DNA of 64,000 nucleotides. Origin: FEN-987 sp964598845 (GTDB lineage Archaea; Thermoproteota; Bathyarchaeia; 40CM-2-53-6). The stretch spans positions 1 to 64,000 of the forward strand of contig CAZRDM010000004.1 of assembly GCA_964598845.1 (NCBI GenBank). Direction: 5' to 3'. The translations under genes and the position numbers were made by a program. Below the pieces are notes generated by a model. It did not search any database. It was given only the letters and a program-made list of their open reading frames with translations, and was not told the origin of the DNA. The stretch's first letter is position 1, and each line of letters opens with the position of its first letter. Shown piece by piece: positions 35,121-43,422 of this stretch.

Positions 35121-35620
35121 TAGAGCCTATGGCTCCATTTCTTGGCGGCTTCTTGCACAGCTACTATGATCTTCGTGTAGCCTGTGCATCTGCAGAGATT
35201 TCCAGCGAGAGCTGTTCGAATGTCCTCAACTGTTGGGTTCGGGTTACGCATCAAGAGCGCTGTCGCCGATACGATTATTCCGGGGATGCAATGGCCGCAC
35301 TGAACCGCGCCCTCTTCCAGAAATGCTTCCTGCACTGAATTCAGCTTTCCGTCTTTCACCAATCCTTCAGAAGTAATGATTTCAGAACCTTGAGCTTGCG
35401 AGACAAGCACAAGGCATGAGCAGACGGGTTGACCGTTCATAAGGACAGTGCAAGCTCCACATTCGCCCTTTGCACAGTCTTCCTTCGGACCAGTAACATG
35501 GAGCTTGTCGCGGAGGATCTCAAGTAGAGTGTAGGCAGGCGGACATTTCACGGTCACAGGCTTTCCGTTCAATCTGAAGGCAATGACATGTTCGACGGGC
35601 ACTTGCCGCGACTCCATCAT
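35120..35620 (-). CDS. Molybdenum hydroxylase 2Fe-2S subunit 2
   Basis: A 166-residue protein with DCAKGECGACTVLMNG plus VCSC, and QCGHCIPG plus LCRCTGYTKI for its two 2Fe-2S clusters. It is the first gene of the nine-gene operon that ends with xdhC. A TATA-like element 29-36 bases before the first ATG suggests a leaderless mRNA. Confidence 0.94.
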   Translation of the reverse strand: MMESRQVPVEHVIAFRLNGKPVTVKCPPAYTLLEILRDKLHVTGPKEDCAKGECGACTVLMNGQPVCSCLVLVSQAQGSEIITSEGLVKDGKLNSVQEAFLEEGAVQCGHCIPGIIVSATALLMRNPNPTVEDIRTALAGNLCRCTGYTKIIVAVQEAAKKWSHRL

Positions 35621-35647
35621 GTTCGAGGCGAAAATCTTTCGCGTTCG

Positions 35648-35656
35648 CTTAAACAG
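35648..35656 (-). promoter_or_regulatory. TATA box of the double hydroxylase operon
   Basis: On the minus strand, CTGTTTAAG, about 30 bases upstream of the ATG at 35620. The distance fits a leaderless archaeal transcript. Confidence 0.45.
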
Positions 35657-35872
35657 ATAGATTTGGAAAGCTCACTCTTAAAACCGTTCATACGGGAAAT
35701 GGAACAAGCAAGGTCATTTGCATCCTAGCACCCCGTGGGCTGTCTGCCTCCTTGGGCGTGTGTGAGGGAGACTTACAATTGAGGGCTTCTTGTCGATCCA
35801 TGTCGAAGGTTTCCTTTCATCATTTGACCGGTTAAGTGCTCGGATAGGCATTCTTGCGGTAGTGTCTTTGTC

Positions 35873-36211
35873 GATGTTGACTTGATGAATGCTGGTTTGG
35901 CCGGGAGGAAGGCTGATCTTATCGTTAAAGGTGACACGTTGGTAAATGTCTTGACTGATGAGATTTACAATGTGGATGTGGCTGTCTACGGTTGAAGAAT
36001 TGTAGCCCGAGGCAATGTTTCCGACCACGGAGGCGACAGAACAGAGATCGTCGATGCTTCGAATCATTACATCGTCCCAGGCATGATAGACAGGCACACC
36101 CATTTAGAGTCCAGCAAGCTCTCAGTAACGATGTTCGCGAAGACTGTTGTCAGCAAGGGCAGGGCCCTAGAGTTCCTCATGCTACCAATAGCCGGGATCG
36201 TACCCGACTAG
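35873..36211 (+). pseudogene. Relic of an adenine deaminase
   Basis: The frame reads GRKADLIVKGDTLVNVLTDE, then IYNVDVAVYG, followed by TGA at 35993-35995, then TEIVDASNHYIVPGMIDRHT, HLESSKLSVTMFAKTVV and a TAG at 36209-36211. The order and spacing match the N-terminus of adenine deaminase, in which GFIDAHVHIESSM precedes a metal-binding histidine region. The first histidine of the metal motif survives only as RHTHLESS. About 110 of nearly 600 codons remain, with a nonsense codon. An intact copy lies at 44471-46267. Confidence 0.75.
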
Positions 36212-36525
36212 AGCCCGAATAGATGGCAGAGAGGTAGAAACGACTAGACGACGCTGCACGAAATGCTTGGTTGTAAGTTCAGTTCTCTCTTCATGCAGAT
36301 GATATTCCTCTCCATAACGGCTGTCCCCGGAATACGCAATAACCGACCGAGGATTGATCGACTGTGTCGCACATAAGGTCATGAACCCGGTCCTAGACTA
36401 GGCAGAATTAGGCTAGGTCAGACTGCACACCGAGGAGAGTTCAGTTAGCAGTGTAATGTGAAGGCGGAGGGGGTAACGTCGTGGGTGACCACGAGATTAT
36501 CAAAGAGATGAGAACAGACTAGAAG
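36212..36525. other. Intergenic region with no supported gene
   Basis: Between the deaminase relic and the ECF operon. Short frames only; no motif, repeat or RNA gene recognised. Confidence 0.4.
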
Positions 36526-37353
36526 CTACGCGACTACCGTCAACAGCCATGGGACGGTAAAATAATTGTACAGATATCTAAGAACCATGAAAATTGTTGT
36601 CTCCACGATCAAAGATCCGCTGATAAAGTAGTCCACACTTCTCATGTGGCTTACGTAGTAGAAGGTCCTCCGGCCGGCGGCCTTGATTTTGAACGCTCTT
36701 GACTCGATAGAGTTACTCATAGCTTCGACACGATTCAATGCTATGACAATAAGCGGCGCTATCAAGTACACATGTTTCTTCAGGCGATCTAACAGGCTTC
36801 CCTTCTGCATCTCGAGGGCGCGTGCCATCTGCGCTTCGCGTATTCGACCGTAGTCATCATAGAGAACTGATAAGGTCCTGACCGCTAACGCGAACACGAA
36901 TGTAATGAGGTATGGAACTCCAAGTTTTCTAAATCCAGTAATGATGTCGCGCTGGGTTGTTGAACAGTATAGCAACATTGCCAATGTAACAACGCTGAAT
37001 AGCCGAAGCATTACGGTGAGTGCCAAGAGTACCGAATAGTCGGTCAAGCGTATCCAACTGTATTGCCAAAGCACGGAGCCCTGACCACTATACGAATATG
37101 TATAGGCCAGCCAGATTATGATCATAGTGCCTATCCATAGGCCAAGGGTCCTCCTGAGAACTCCGAATGGCAGATTCGCGGCTAGGAAGAAAAGCATCGA
37201 CACCGAGAATACTGCGGTAGCAGAAACTGGTTCAGCCACGGCCAGCGCTTGAATGCTCAGGGTGAACATGACGATTATTTTCGTCGCGGGATCCAGTCTG
37301 TGAACAAATGATTCTTCAGGTATGTAGTGGATGAACGTTCTTACGAACGACAT
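36526..37353 (-). CDS. ecfT: ECF transporter transmembrane subunit EcfT
   Basis: A 275-residue membrane protein with five or six helices. The two coupling motifs typical of EcfT are seen as AQMARALEM and ESRAFK, both of the A-R-(A/G) type. It joins the ATPases to the substrate-binding S component. The gene starts five bases after the ATPase gene upstream. Confidence 0.9.
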   Translation of the reverse strand: MSFVRTFIHYIPEESFVHRLDPATKIIVMFTLSIQALAVAEPVSATAVFSVSMLFFLAANLPFGVLRRTLGLWIGTMIIIWLAYTYSYSGQGSVLWQYSWIRLTDYSVLLALTVMLRLFSVVTLAMLLYCSTTQRDIITGFRKLGVPYLITFVFALAVRTLSVLYDDYGRIREAQMARALEMQKGSLLDRLKKHVYLIAPLIVIALNRVEAMSNSIESRAFKIKAAGRRTFYYVSHMRSVDYFISGSLIVETTIFMVLRYLYNYFTVPWLLTVVA

Positions 37354-37358
37354 GAGAA

Positions 37359-38198
37359 TCAGCTACCTGTCATAATGTGTCTGAATTCATTGTACATTTC
37401 CTTCACAGAGAGTATGTCCTGAGGGAAGCCACAGGCTTGAAGCGTTTGAGCAAGACGAGTAATCTGTGGGGGGCGGAGGCCTGTCTCACGGAGGATGTCC
37501 ACTTCTCTGAAGACTTTTCCTGGAGAATCATCGAGAATCACTCTCCCTTTATGGAAAACCAAGACTCTTCTCGTATGCTCGGCTACAAGTGACATGTCGT
37601 GAGTGATCACGATGATGGTGTGGCCTGCTCTGTTCAGATTGCCCAGCAAGTTCATTGTTTGTCGGCTTTGCCTCTTGTCTTGACCTGTTGTTGGTTCATC
37701 GACTATGATAACCTCAGGCTTCATCGTGAGGACTGAAGCGATAGCAATCAGCTGTCTCTCACCTTTGCTTGTCAGAAGCGGGTGTCGCTTAGCCAAGTGC
37801 TCGATCCCAACGCTTCGCAACGCCTCTTCGACGCGGGCTTCAATCTCAACAGCTGATAGCCCAATGTTTCGAGGCCCAAAAGCTAACTCTCCTTCGGTGC
37901 TCCCCTGCGAGATCTGATGGTCGGGGTTCTGGAAGACGTATCCGATCTTGGTGGACAAGTCTGCGATAGTCTTCTCTCTTGTATCAATCGAGTCGACGAG
38001 AACTCTACCTTTGGTTGGTTTCAGAAGACCGTTAAAGTGTTTCACTAGAGTGGTCTTTCCTGAACCGTTCTGTCCAATGATGCCGATAAACTCGCCTCTA
38101 TGAATCTCTAGACTTACACCTTCTAGCGCCTTGGTGGCGTCCGGAAAAGTGTGGGATAGTTCCTCGACCTTTACTATTGGATGGGAGGACGACATCAA
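37359..38198 (-). CDS. ecfA: ECF transporter ATPase 2
   Basis: A 279-residue ATP-binding protein. Walker A is GQNGSGKTTLVKHF, the Q-loop is VFQNPDHQI, and Walker B is VIIVDEPTTGQD. The signature region reads LTSKGERQLIAIASVL, where the usual LSGGQ is LTSKGE; this is an unusual variant. It overlaps the next ATPase gene by four bases. Partner of EcfA at 38195-39076. Confidence 0.92.
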   Translation of the reverse strand: MMSSSHPIVKVEELSHTFPDATKALEGVSLEIHRGEFIGIIGQNGSGKTTLVKHFNGLLKPTKGRVLVDSIDTREKTIADLSTKIGYVFQNPDHQISQGSTEGELAFGPRNIGLSAVEIEARVEEALRSVGIEHLAKRHPLLTSKGERQLIAIASVLTMKPEVIIVDEPTTGQDKRQSRQTMNLLGNLNRAGHTIIVITHDMSLVAEHTRRVLVFHKGRVILDDSPGKVFREVDILRETGLRPPQITRLAQTLQACGFPQDILSVKEMYNEFRHIMTGS

Positions 38199-39076
38199 GT
38201 AATCAGCGCCCTCTTCCTGCTTCGAACAACATCGGCAATCTGCTGGCGTGTGCTTTCCAACGTAATGGGTAGCTTGCCAGAGATCAATCCCTCCTTTCTC
38301 AGGAGATGAGCGAACTGAGTTACCTGAGGCGGCTCTACACCAGTTCCCTCAAGGCGGTCCACATCACTAAGGAAGTCCTCAGTGTTCCCGCTCGCTAGGA
38401 TTCTACCTGCTTCAAGGAGGACGACGCGGTCTGCATACTTTGCAACTTCTTCGGTCTCGTGCTCAACCATGATTATAGTCATCTTGCGGTCTCGTCTCAG
38501 TTCAGACACAACAGAGAACACTTCGCTCTTGCCAATGGGGTCTAACTCAGAAGTCGGCTCGTCAAGTACCAGGATCTTCGGTAGCATTACGAGAGCTGAC
38601 GCAATCGCCACTCGCTGTTTCTGGCCTCCTGAGAGTTCGTAAGGAGCTTTAGAGAGCATCTTCTCCATTCCAACTACTCGCAGTGCCCAGTTCAATCTGC
38701 GATCGATCTCCTCGCGCGGTAGGTTGAGGTTTTCTGGTCCGAAGACAATTTCCTCTTCCACGGACATTCCGATGAACTGGCTCTCAGGGTCCTGGAACAT
38801 CATTGCCACATGGTCGCAAAGTTGCCGCACAGTAGCGTCCCTGACTCGGATTCCGGATACATACACCTCTCCCTTTATGACTCCCGGGTGAGAGTGAGGA
38901 ATCATGCCATTCAAGCATTGACATAGTGTTGTTTTCCCAGAGCCGCTTGGACCTGTTATCGCCAAGAACTCACCTTGTTCCACGCTAAGATTCACATCGC
39001 GTAAGATCCAGTCCGTCGACGACTCGTATTTCCATGAGAAATTCTTGAACTCGATAATGCCCATCGTCCATCTCAA
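38195..39076 (-). CDS. ecfA: ECF transporter ATPase 1
   Basis: A 293-residue ATP-binding protein with Walker A GPSGSGKTTLCQCL, Q-loop MFQDPESQF, a normal signature ELSGGQKQRVAIAS and Walker B ILVLDEPTSELD. It is first in the ecfA-ecfA-ecfT operon and divergent from the S-component gene 146 bases away, so both halves of the transporter share one control region. Confidence 0.94.
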   Translation of the reverse strand: MRWTMGIIEFKNFSWKYESSTDWILRDVNLSVEQGEFLAITGPSGSGKTTLCQCLNGMIPHSHPGVIKGEVYVSGIRVRDATVRQLCDHVAMMFQDPESQFIGMSVEEEIVFGPENLNLPREEIDRRLNWALRVVGMEKMLSKAPYELSGGQKQRVAIASALVMLPKILVLDEPTSELDPIGKSEVFSVVSELRRDRKMTIIMVEHETEEVAKYADRVVLLEAGRILASGNTEDFLSDVDRLEGTGVEPPQVTQFAHLLRKEGLISGKLPITLESTRQQIADVVRSRKRALIT

Positions 39077-39131
39077 GACTTCGATGATTCGATACCCAAG
39101 AAAATTACGTTGCTCAACAGGCTACGGATTG

Positions 39132-39184
39132 TCATTACGTGCGGTTATATCTATTATCATTACATGCGCAGCTTATATCTACTG
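39132..39184. promoter_or_regulatory. Imperfect 25-bp tandem repeat between ecfA and the S component
   Basis: Two copies start at 39132 and 39157. Copy 1 reads TCATTACGTGCG followed by GTTATATCTATT; copy 2 reads TCATTACATGCG followed by CAGCTTATATCTACT. Each carries a TATATC element. The second TATA lies about 50 bases before the ATG at 39223. The repeat may be a doubled promoter or an operator that controls both divergent units. Confidence 0.5.
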
Positions 39185-39222
39185 TCAATACTACTAGTAA
39201 GTGCTCGGCGTAATCTTGGAGG

Positions 39223-39828
39223 ATGAGATCCGCGTTGTCTGGAAGAGAAGAGGTAGTTAGGCCAAAAGGTTTCAGAGTAGTTCATCTGGCGCTTATTGCG
39301 GTGGTTGCCGCAGTCAATACCGTCGCCGCTGTCGCCGCTAGTGTAATTCAGCCTTTTCCAGGACTTGCTTTCATCTATCTCCCCTATGGCATCATGCCTG
39401 CCTTCGGGGTCTGGTTCGGTCCGTGGGCTGTCATCGGCGGAGTGATCTCAGGGGTTCTGTATGCGCCCTCCTATGGTATGGCGCCCCATCTTGGTGCCAT
39501 AAGCGGGACCAGCGATGCAATGCTAGCTCTGATACCGTGGTTGGCATTCAAAGCGATGAAGACTAATCCCAGAATAATTCGTAAGCTAGACTATGCAGTG
39601 TACGTGATTGTTGTGGTCTTCGCCACCACGCTTCTGGAACTGCTTTACTACAACTTGCTTCTTGTGTACGTTTTCGGCTGGCTGACCTGGGATGCGTTCT
39701 GGCCGGCTTACATCTCGTCAGGGATAGGAGGTCTAATAGCGGCCTTCCCACTGAGCCTAATCCTGTTGAAAGTGTTGTCGCCCTACGTAATGAGTAGCTC
39801 TCTCTACGTCAAGGGCTGGGCTTTCTAA
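39223..39828 (+). CDS. ECF transporter substrate-binding (S) component
   Basis: A 201-residue membrane protein with about six helices, typical for S components; GVWFGPWAVIGGVISGVLYA and HLGAISGTSDAMLALIPWLA are loop/helix regions. I cannot assign a ligand. The gene is two bases upstream of the corrinoid-protein gene, and the start follows TTGGAGG directly, so the S component is cotranscribed with the methyltransferase module. It probably imports the methylated substrate or a corrinoid/vitamin. Confidence 0.8.
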   Translation: MRSALSGREEVVRPKGFRVVHLALIAVVAAVNTVAAVAASVIQPFPGLAFIYLPYGIMPAFGVWFGPWAVIGGVISGVLYAPSYGMAPHLGAISGTSDAMLALIPWLAFKAMKTNPRIIRKLDYAVYVIVVVFATTLLELLYYNLLLVYVFGWLTWDAFWPAYISSGIGGLIAAFPLSLILLKVLSPYVMSSSLYVKGWAF

Positions 39829-39830
39829 TA

Positions 39831-40517
39831 GTGTCCGATCTCGCCCGCCAACAAGACAGAAAAAACCAGATACTTGAGAAACTGAGGCATTGCGTTCTTG
39901 AGGGGAATGCTGAGGGAGCCGAATTAGCTGCCAGAGAGGCCATAGATGCCAGCATAGATCCGACAGAAGCAATCGAAGAGGGATTGTCGAAGGGCATACG
40001 AGAAGTCGGTGAAAAATTCCAAAGATTGGATTGCTACCTAACCGACATGATGATTGCCGCTGAGGTCATGAGTAGAGCCGTTACCGTACTGGAGAAAAAG
40101 CTCCCCGAGAAGGCTGTTCCGAGCAAGGCGGGGGTAGTCGTAATCGGAACGGTGGCAGGGGACATCCATGACATTGGCAAGAACATTATGGCGATTCTCT
40201 TGAAGGCGAATGGTTTTCGAGTACATGACCTAGGAAAGGACGTTCCCTCAAGACAATTCGTCGAAAAGGCTCAATCACTACAAGCAGACGTAATTGGCTT
40301 GTCGGCCTTACTGTCGACTACAATGGTCGCGCAACAAGAAGTGGTAAGGTTCCTTCAGGATCTGAAATTGAGGGATAAGTACATGGTCATAGTCGGGGGA
40401 GCTCCTGTAACCGAAGAATGGGCTAAGGAAATCGGAGCAGACGGGTACGGGAAAGACGCCAACGACGGCATCATGAAAGTTCAAGCGTTCTGCGGAAAGA
40501 AGATGTCGGGCGCCTAG
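39831..40517 (+). CDS. Methylamine-type corrinoid protein (MtmC/MtbC/MttC family)
   Basis: A 228-residue protein with an N-terminal helical cap (to about residue 90) and a C-terminal B12-binding domain. The cobalt-ligand motif D-x-H-x-x-G is DIHDIGKN, with His113; the later VIGLSALLSTTMV and IVGGAPVTEEWAKEIGADGY motifs complete the fold. It accepts a methyl group from the MtmB-like proteins encoded next and passes it on. It starts with GTG two bases after the S-component stop. No CoM methyltransferase (MtbA) or RamA activator gene is in the window, so the methyl acceptor is open. Confidence 0.93.
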   Translation: MSDLARQQDRKNQILEKLRHCVLEGNAEGAELAAREAIDASIDPTEAIEEGLSKGIREVGEKFQRLDCYLTDMMIAAEVMSRAVTVLEKKLPEKAVPSKAGVVVIGTVAGDIHDIGKNIMAILLKANGFRVHDLGKDVPSRQFVEKAQSLQADVIGLSALLSTTMVAQQEVVRFLQDLKLRDKYMVIVGGAPVTEEWAKEIGADGYGKDANDGIMKVQAFCGKKMSGA

Positions 40518-40522
40518 GACAA

Positions 40523-41896
40523 ATGGTTCTAGGGACGTTTAAGCTCCTCGAGCTAGTAGATCGCGCCCAGACTGGTCAACTTGTAGATGAGGGTGAGTTC
40601 GAGGCCAAACTACTCCCTACCAAGCTCAAAGAGCTGGTCAAGCAGTATGACATAAGGCGCGACCCACAGATCCTTGTTCCATCGGACAATGATCTTGCCG
40701 ATAGCGTATTCAAAGCTGCGCATGAACTCCTGGTCGACTTGGGTGTCTATTGCACTGATACTGGGAGAATTATCAAGATAAGCGAGGAAGAGTTGAAGGA
40801 AGCTTTGAAGTGCTTACCTGAAAGTACGGTCATAGGTACGGGGAGGGAAAGACGCGAGCTAAGGCCACGAACTATCGAAGACAAGAGACCTCCAATCATC
40901 ACAGGCCCTGTGGAGGGAAATTGTACCTCGGAAAATTATCTGAACATCCTTACCAGTATTGCCATGGAACCTGAGATAGACATCCTATGTTGCGGCTCTC
41001 TTACCGACATAGACGGGCGGCCGATACTTTCTCACTCCCCAATAGAAATACACGCCGCGCAGCGCGAAGCCAGTTGGATGAGACAAGCGGCCTCTAAGGC
41101 TGGTCGTCCCGGACTATGCATGATAGGTGCAGGATTCGAATGGGTTGCTGCTGATATTGCCAGCTTCAACCCAGAAGGCGGTTTTCGTTCTTCCGATTGT
41201 GGATGTCCATGCATAATCTATCCCATGAAAACTACCTTCAACCAGCTCGCGAGAACGAAATACCTTCTCGACTGTGGAAGACCCATGCAGGCATTTTCTG
41301 ATCAACTCATAGGAGGATTTACTAGGGGAGCCGAGGAGACTGTTGTCTCAAGTGTGGCTCATCACTTAGCGAACCTTGTGCTGAATCAGGCAAACTTTCA
41401 AGAGTTGAACTGTCAACACATACACTACACGAACACGACCAACAGGCTAAGCATTTGGTGCCATAACGTAGGTGGACAAGCGCTCGTTCGAAATACCAGA
41501 ATTATCGCTAGCAGTGAATGCTTTGCTTCTGCAGCCCCATGTACAGAAATGCTGCTCTATGAGGGGGCTACTGTCGCTTTGTCTGTAGTATCAGGCATGA
41601 ACCTAGGGCCTGGTGTGTGCGGAAGGGGGACGAAAGGAATCGACACTTACACAGGTCTTGAAGCTAGGCTTTTCGCCAAAACAGGCAGGGCCTGTGCAGG
41701 CATGAAAACAGGAGACGCCAACGATCTTGCTAACCAATTGGCCAAGAAGTATGAGGACAAGTTCGACAACCCACCAGTGGGAAAGACTTTCAGTGAATGT
41801 TATGATACAAGAAGCATGACTCCAATAAAAGAATGGGCTGACATCTACGAAAAAGTCACTAAAGACCTTGAAGATCTCGGTATTCGCATCACGTGA
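40523..41896 (+). CDS. MtmB-family methyltransferase without pyrrolysine, copy 1
   Basis: A 457-residue protein that matches monomethylamine methyltransferase MtmB (458 residues) along its length: DRAQTGQL at the start, ELGVYCTD-like LGVYCTDTGRI, GTGRER, AGRPGLCMIG, PCTEMLLYEG, and the ending GKTFSECYDTRSMTP. MtmB carries pyrrolysine (amber codon) at residue 202, in the sequence GRPGMGV-Pyl-GPETS as I recall it. Here the same site reads GRPGLCM-I-GAG, so isoleucine 201 takes its place and no amber codon is present. The natural substrate is therefore probably not monomethylamine, or catalysis differs. Cotranscribed with its corrinoid protein. Confidence 0.88.
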   Translation: MVLGTFKLLELVDRAQTGQLVDEGEFEAKLLPTKLKELVKQYDIRRDPQILVPSDNDLADSVFKAAHELLVDLGVYCTDTGRIIKISEEELKEALKCLPESTVIGTGRERRELRPRTIEDKRPPIITGPVEGNCTSENYLNILTSIAMEPEIDILCCGSLTDIDGRPILSHSPIEIHAAQREASWMRQAASKAGRPGLCMIGAGFEWVAADIASFNPEGGFRSSDCGCPCIIYPMKTTFNQLARTKYLLDCGRPMQAFSDQLIGGFTRGAEETVVSSVAHHLANLVLNQANFQELNCQHIHYTNTTNRLSIWCHNVGGQALVRNTRIIASSECFASAAPCTEMLLYEGATVALSVVSGMNLGPGVCGRGTKGIDTYTGLEARLFAKTGRACAGMKTGDANDLANQLAKKYEDKFDNPPVGKTFSECYDTRSMTPIKEWADIYEKVTKDLEDLGIRIT

Positions 41897-41926
41897 AATC
41901 TCTGACATAGAAAGAGGATAGAAGAG

Positions 41927-43303
41927 ATGGGGCTAGGGTCTTTCGCTTTGTTAGACGCAGTTGATCGCGCCCAGACTGGTCAACTTGTGAAGGAAAGTGA
42001 GTTCGAGTCCAAACTACTTCCGACGAAGCTCAAGGAACTAGTTGCCAAATACGACATCAAACGCGACCCAGAAGTCCTTGTTCCCTCTGATGACGATTTG
42101 GCGGATAGCGTATTCGAGGCTGCATACGAACTGATACTGGAACTGGGAGTTTATTGCACCGACACAGAAAGAATTGTCAAGATCAGCGAGGACGAACTGA
42201 AGGAAGCGCTGAGAACGCTCCACGAGACCACCCTCGTTGGCTCAGGAAGGGAGACTCGAGAAGTAACCACTAGAACCATCGAGGACAAGAAACCGCCAAC
42301 TGTCATAGGCGGTCTTGCCGGTGGCGTGTGCAGTTCGGAGAACTACCTGAATATCCTCACCAGTATCGCCAAGGAACCTGAGATAGACATTCTCTGTGGT
42401 GGCTCTCTCACAGACATAGAAGGGAGGCGAATAGTCACTCGTTCTCCGATAGAATTGCACGCTGCTCAACGTGAAGCCAGTTGGATGAGACAAGCGGCGG
42501 CTCGGGCGGGACGACCGGGACTTTGCCTTATTGGCGGTCAATCGGAGTGGGTTGCTGCTGATATCGCCAGCTATAACCCAGCCAGCGGTTTTCGCCCTAC
42601 CGATGCCGGATTAGCCTGCATGATCTACCCCATGAAGAACTCACTCAACATCTTGAGCAAGGTGAAGTACTATCTAGATTGTGAACGTCCAATTTTCGCT
42701 TACTCTGACCAGTTGATCGGTGGATTCACAGAAGGAGCTGAGACAACCGTCGTTTCATGCGTGGCCCACCATCTATCAAACCTGGTTCTGAACCAAGCCA
42801 GCTTTCAAGAGTTGAATTGCCAACATATCCACTACAACAACAAGAGCAATAGACTCAGCATCTGGTGTCACAACGTTGCAGGGCAAGCAATTGTCAGGAA
42901 TACAAAGATCGTCACCCATAGCGAGTGCTTCGCGTCAGCCGGCCCATGCACAGAAATGATCCTCTATGAGGGCGCTGCTGTGGCTTTGTCTGTGGTATCG
43001 GGTGTCAGCCTCGGCCCCGGAATATGCGGAAGGGGTACAAAAGAAATGGACAAGTATACGGGTCTTGAGTCCAAGTTCTATGCGGAAGTCGGTAAAGCCT
43101 GCGCAGGTATGAAGAGAGCAGATGCTAATGAGCTCTCCAAAGAGTTGGTCAAGAAATATGAGGACAAATTCAACAACCCGCCCGTAGGAAAGACTTTCAA
43201 CGAATGTTACGATGCAAAGACGATGAAACCGACGAAGGAATGGCTTGAGATCTACAAGAAAGTAAGGAAAGATCTAGGAGATCGCGGGCTGAATTTCTCA
43301 TAA
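41927..43303 (+). CDS. MtmB-family methyltransferase without pyrrolysine, copy 2
   Basis: A 458-residue paralogue of copy 1, very similar by eye across the whole length. At the pyrrolysine position it has GRPGLCL-I-GGQS, so Ile202. Differences cluster near residues 100-135 and around 205-230, close to the expected substrate funnel, which may mean two related substrates. It begins 30 bases after copy 1. Tandem duplication is the simplest origin. Confidence 0.88.
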   Translation: MGLGSFALLDAVDRAQTGQLVKESEFESKLLPTKLKELVAKYDIKRDPEVLVPSDDDLADSVFEAAYELILELGVYCTDTERIVKISEDELKEALRTLHETTLVGSGRETREVTTRTIEDKKPPTVIGGLAGGVCSSENYLNILTSIAKEPEIDILCGGSLTDIEGRRIVTRSPIELHAAQREASWMRQAAARAGRPGLCLIGGQSEWVAADIASYNPASGFRPTDAGLACMIYPMKNSLNILSKVKYYLDCERPIFAYSDQLIGGFTEGAETTVVSCVAHHLSNLVLNQASFQELNCQHIHYNNKSNRLSIWCHNVAGQAIVRNTKIVTHSECFASAGPCTEMILYEGAAVALSVVSGVSLGPGICGRGTKEMDKYTGLESKFYAEVGKACAGMKRADANELSKELVKKYEDKFNNPPVGKTFNECYDAKTMKPTKEWLEIYKKVRKDLGDRGLNFS

Positions 43304-43422
43304 ATCTCTTCCAATCTCTTCACTCATTTGCGAAATCCCGGCGGACGTTCTCTCCTATTCTTACAAGCTAATAGCACGATCACTGATAGTACTTCGGCTA
43401 GATAGCAAGGTCTGCTGGAACC

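Noticed and set aside
27707..35620. Aerobic-type CO dehydrogenase (CoxMSL)
   Set aside because: Both large subunits lack the AYRCSFR active-site loop of form I CO dehydrogenase; AGSFRG/AGAFRG fits purine-type hydroxylases.
40523..43303. True monomethylamine methyltransferases with pyrrolysine
   Set aside because: No in-frame amber codon; the aligned residue is isoleucine, and no pylS or pylT is seen.
43304..43330. AATCTCTTC repeated twice after the second MtmB-like gene, considered as a CRISPR-like or mobile-element repeat
   Set aside because: Only two short copies and no spacers, so probably chance or a weak terminator region.
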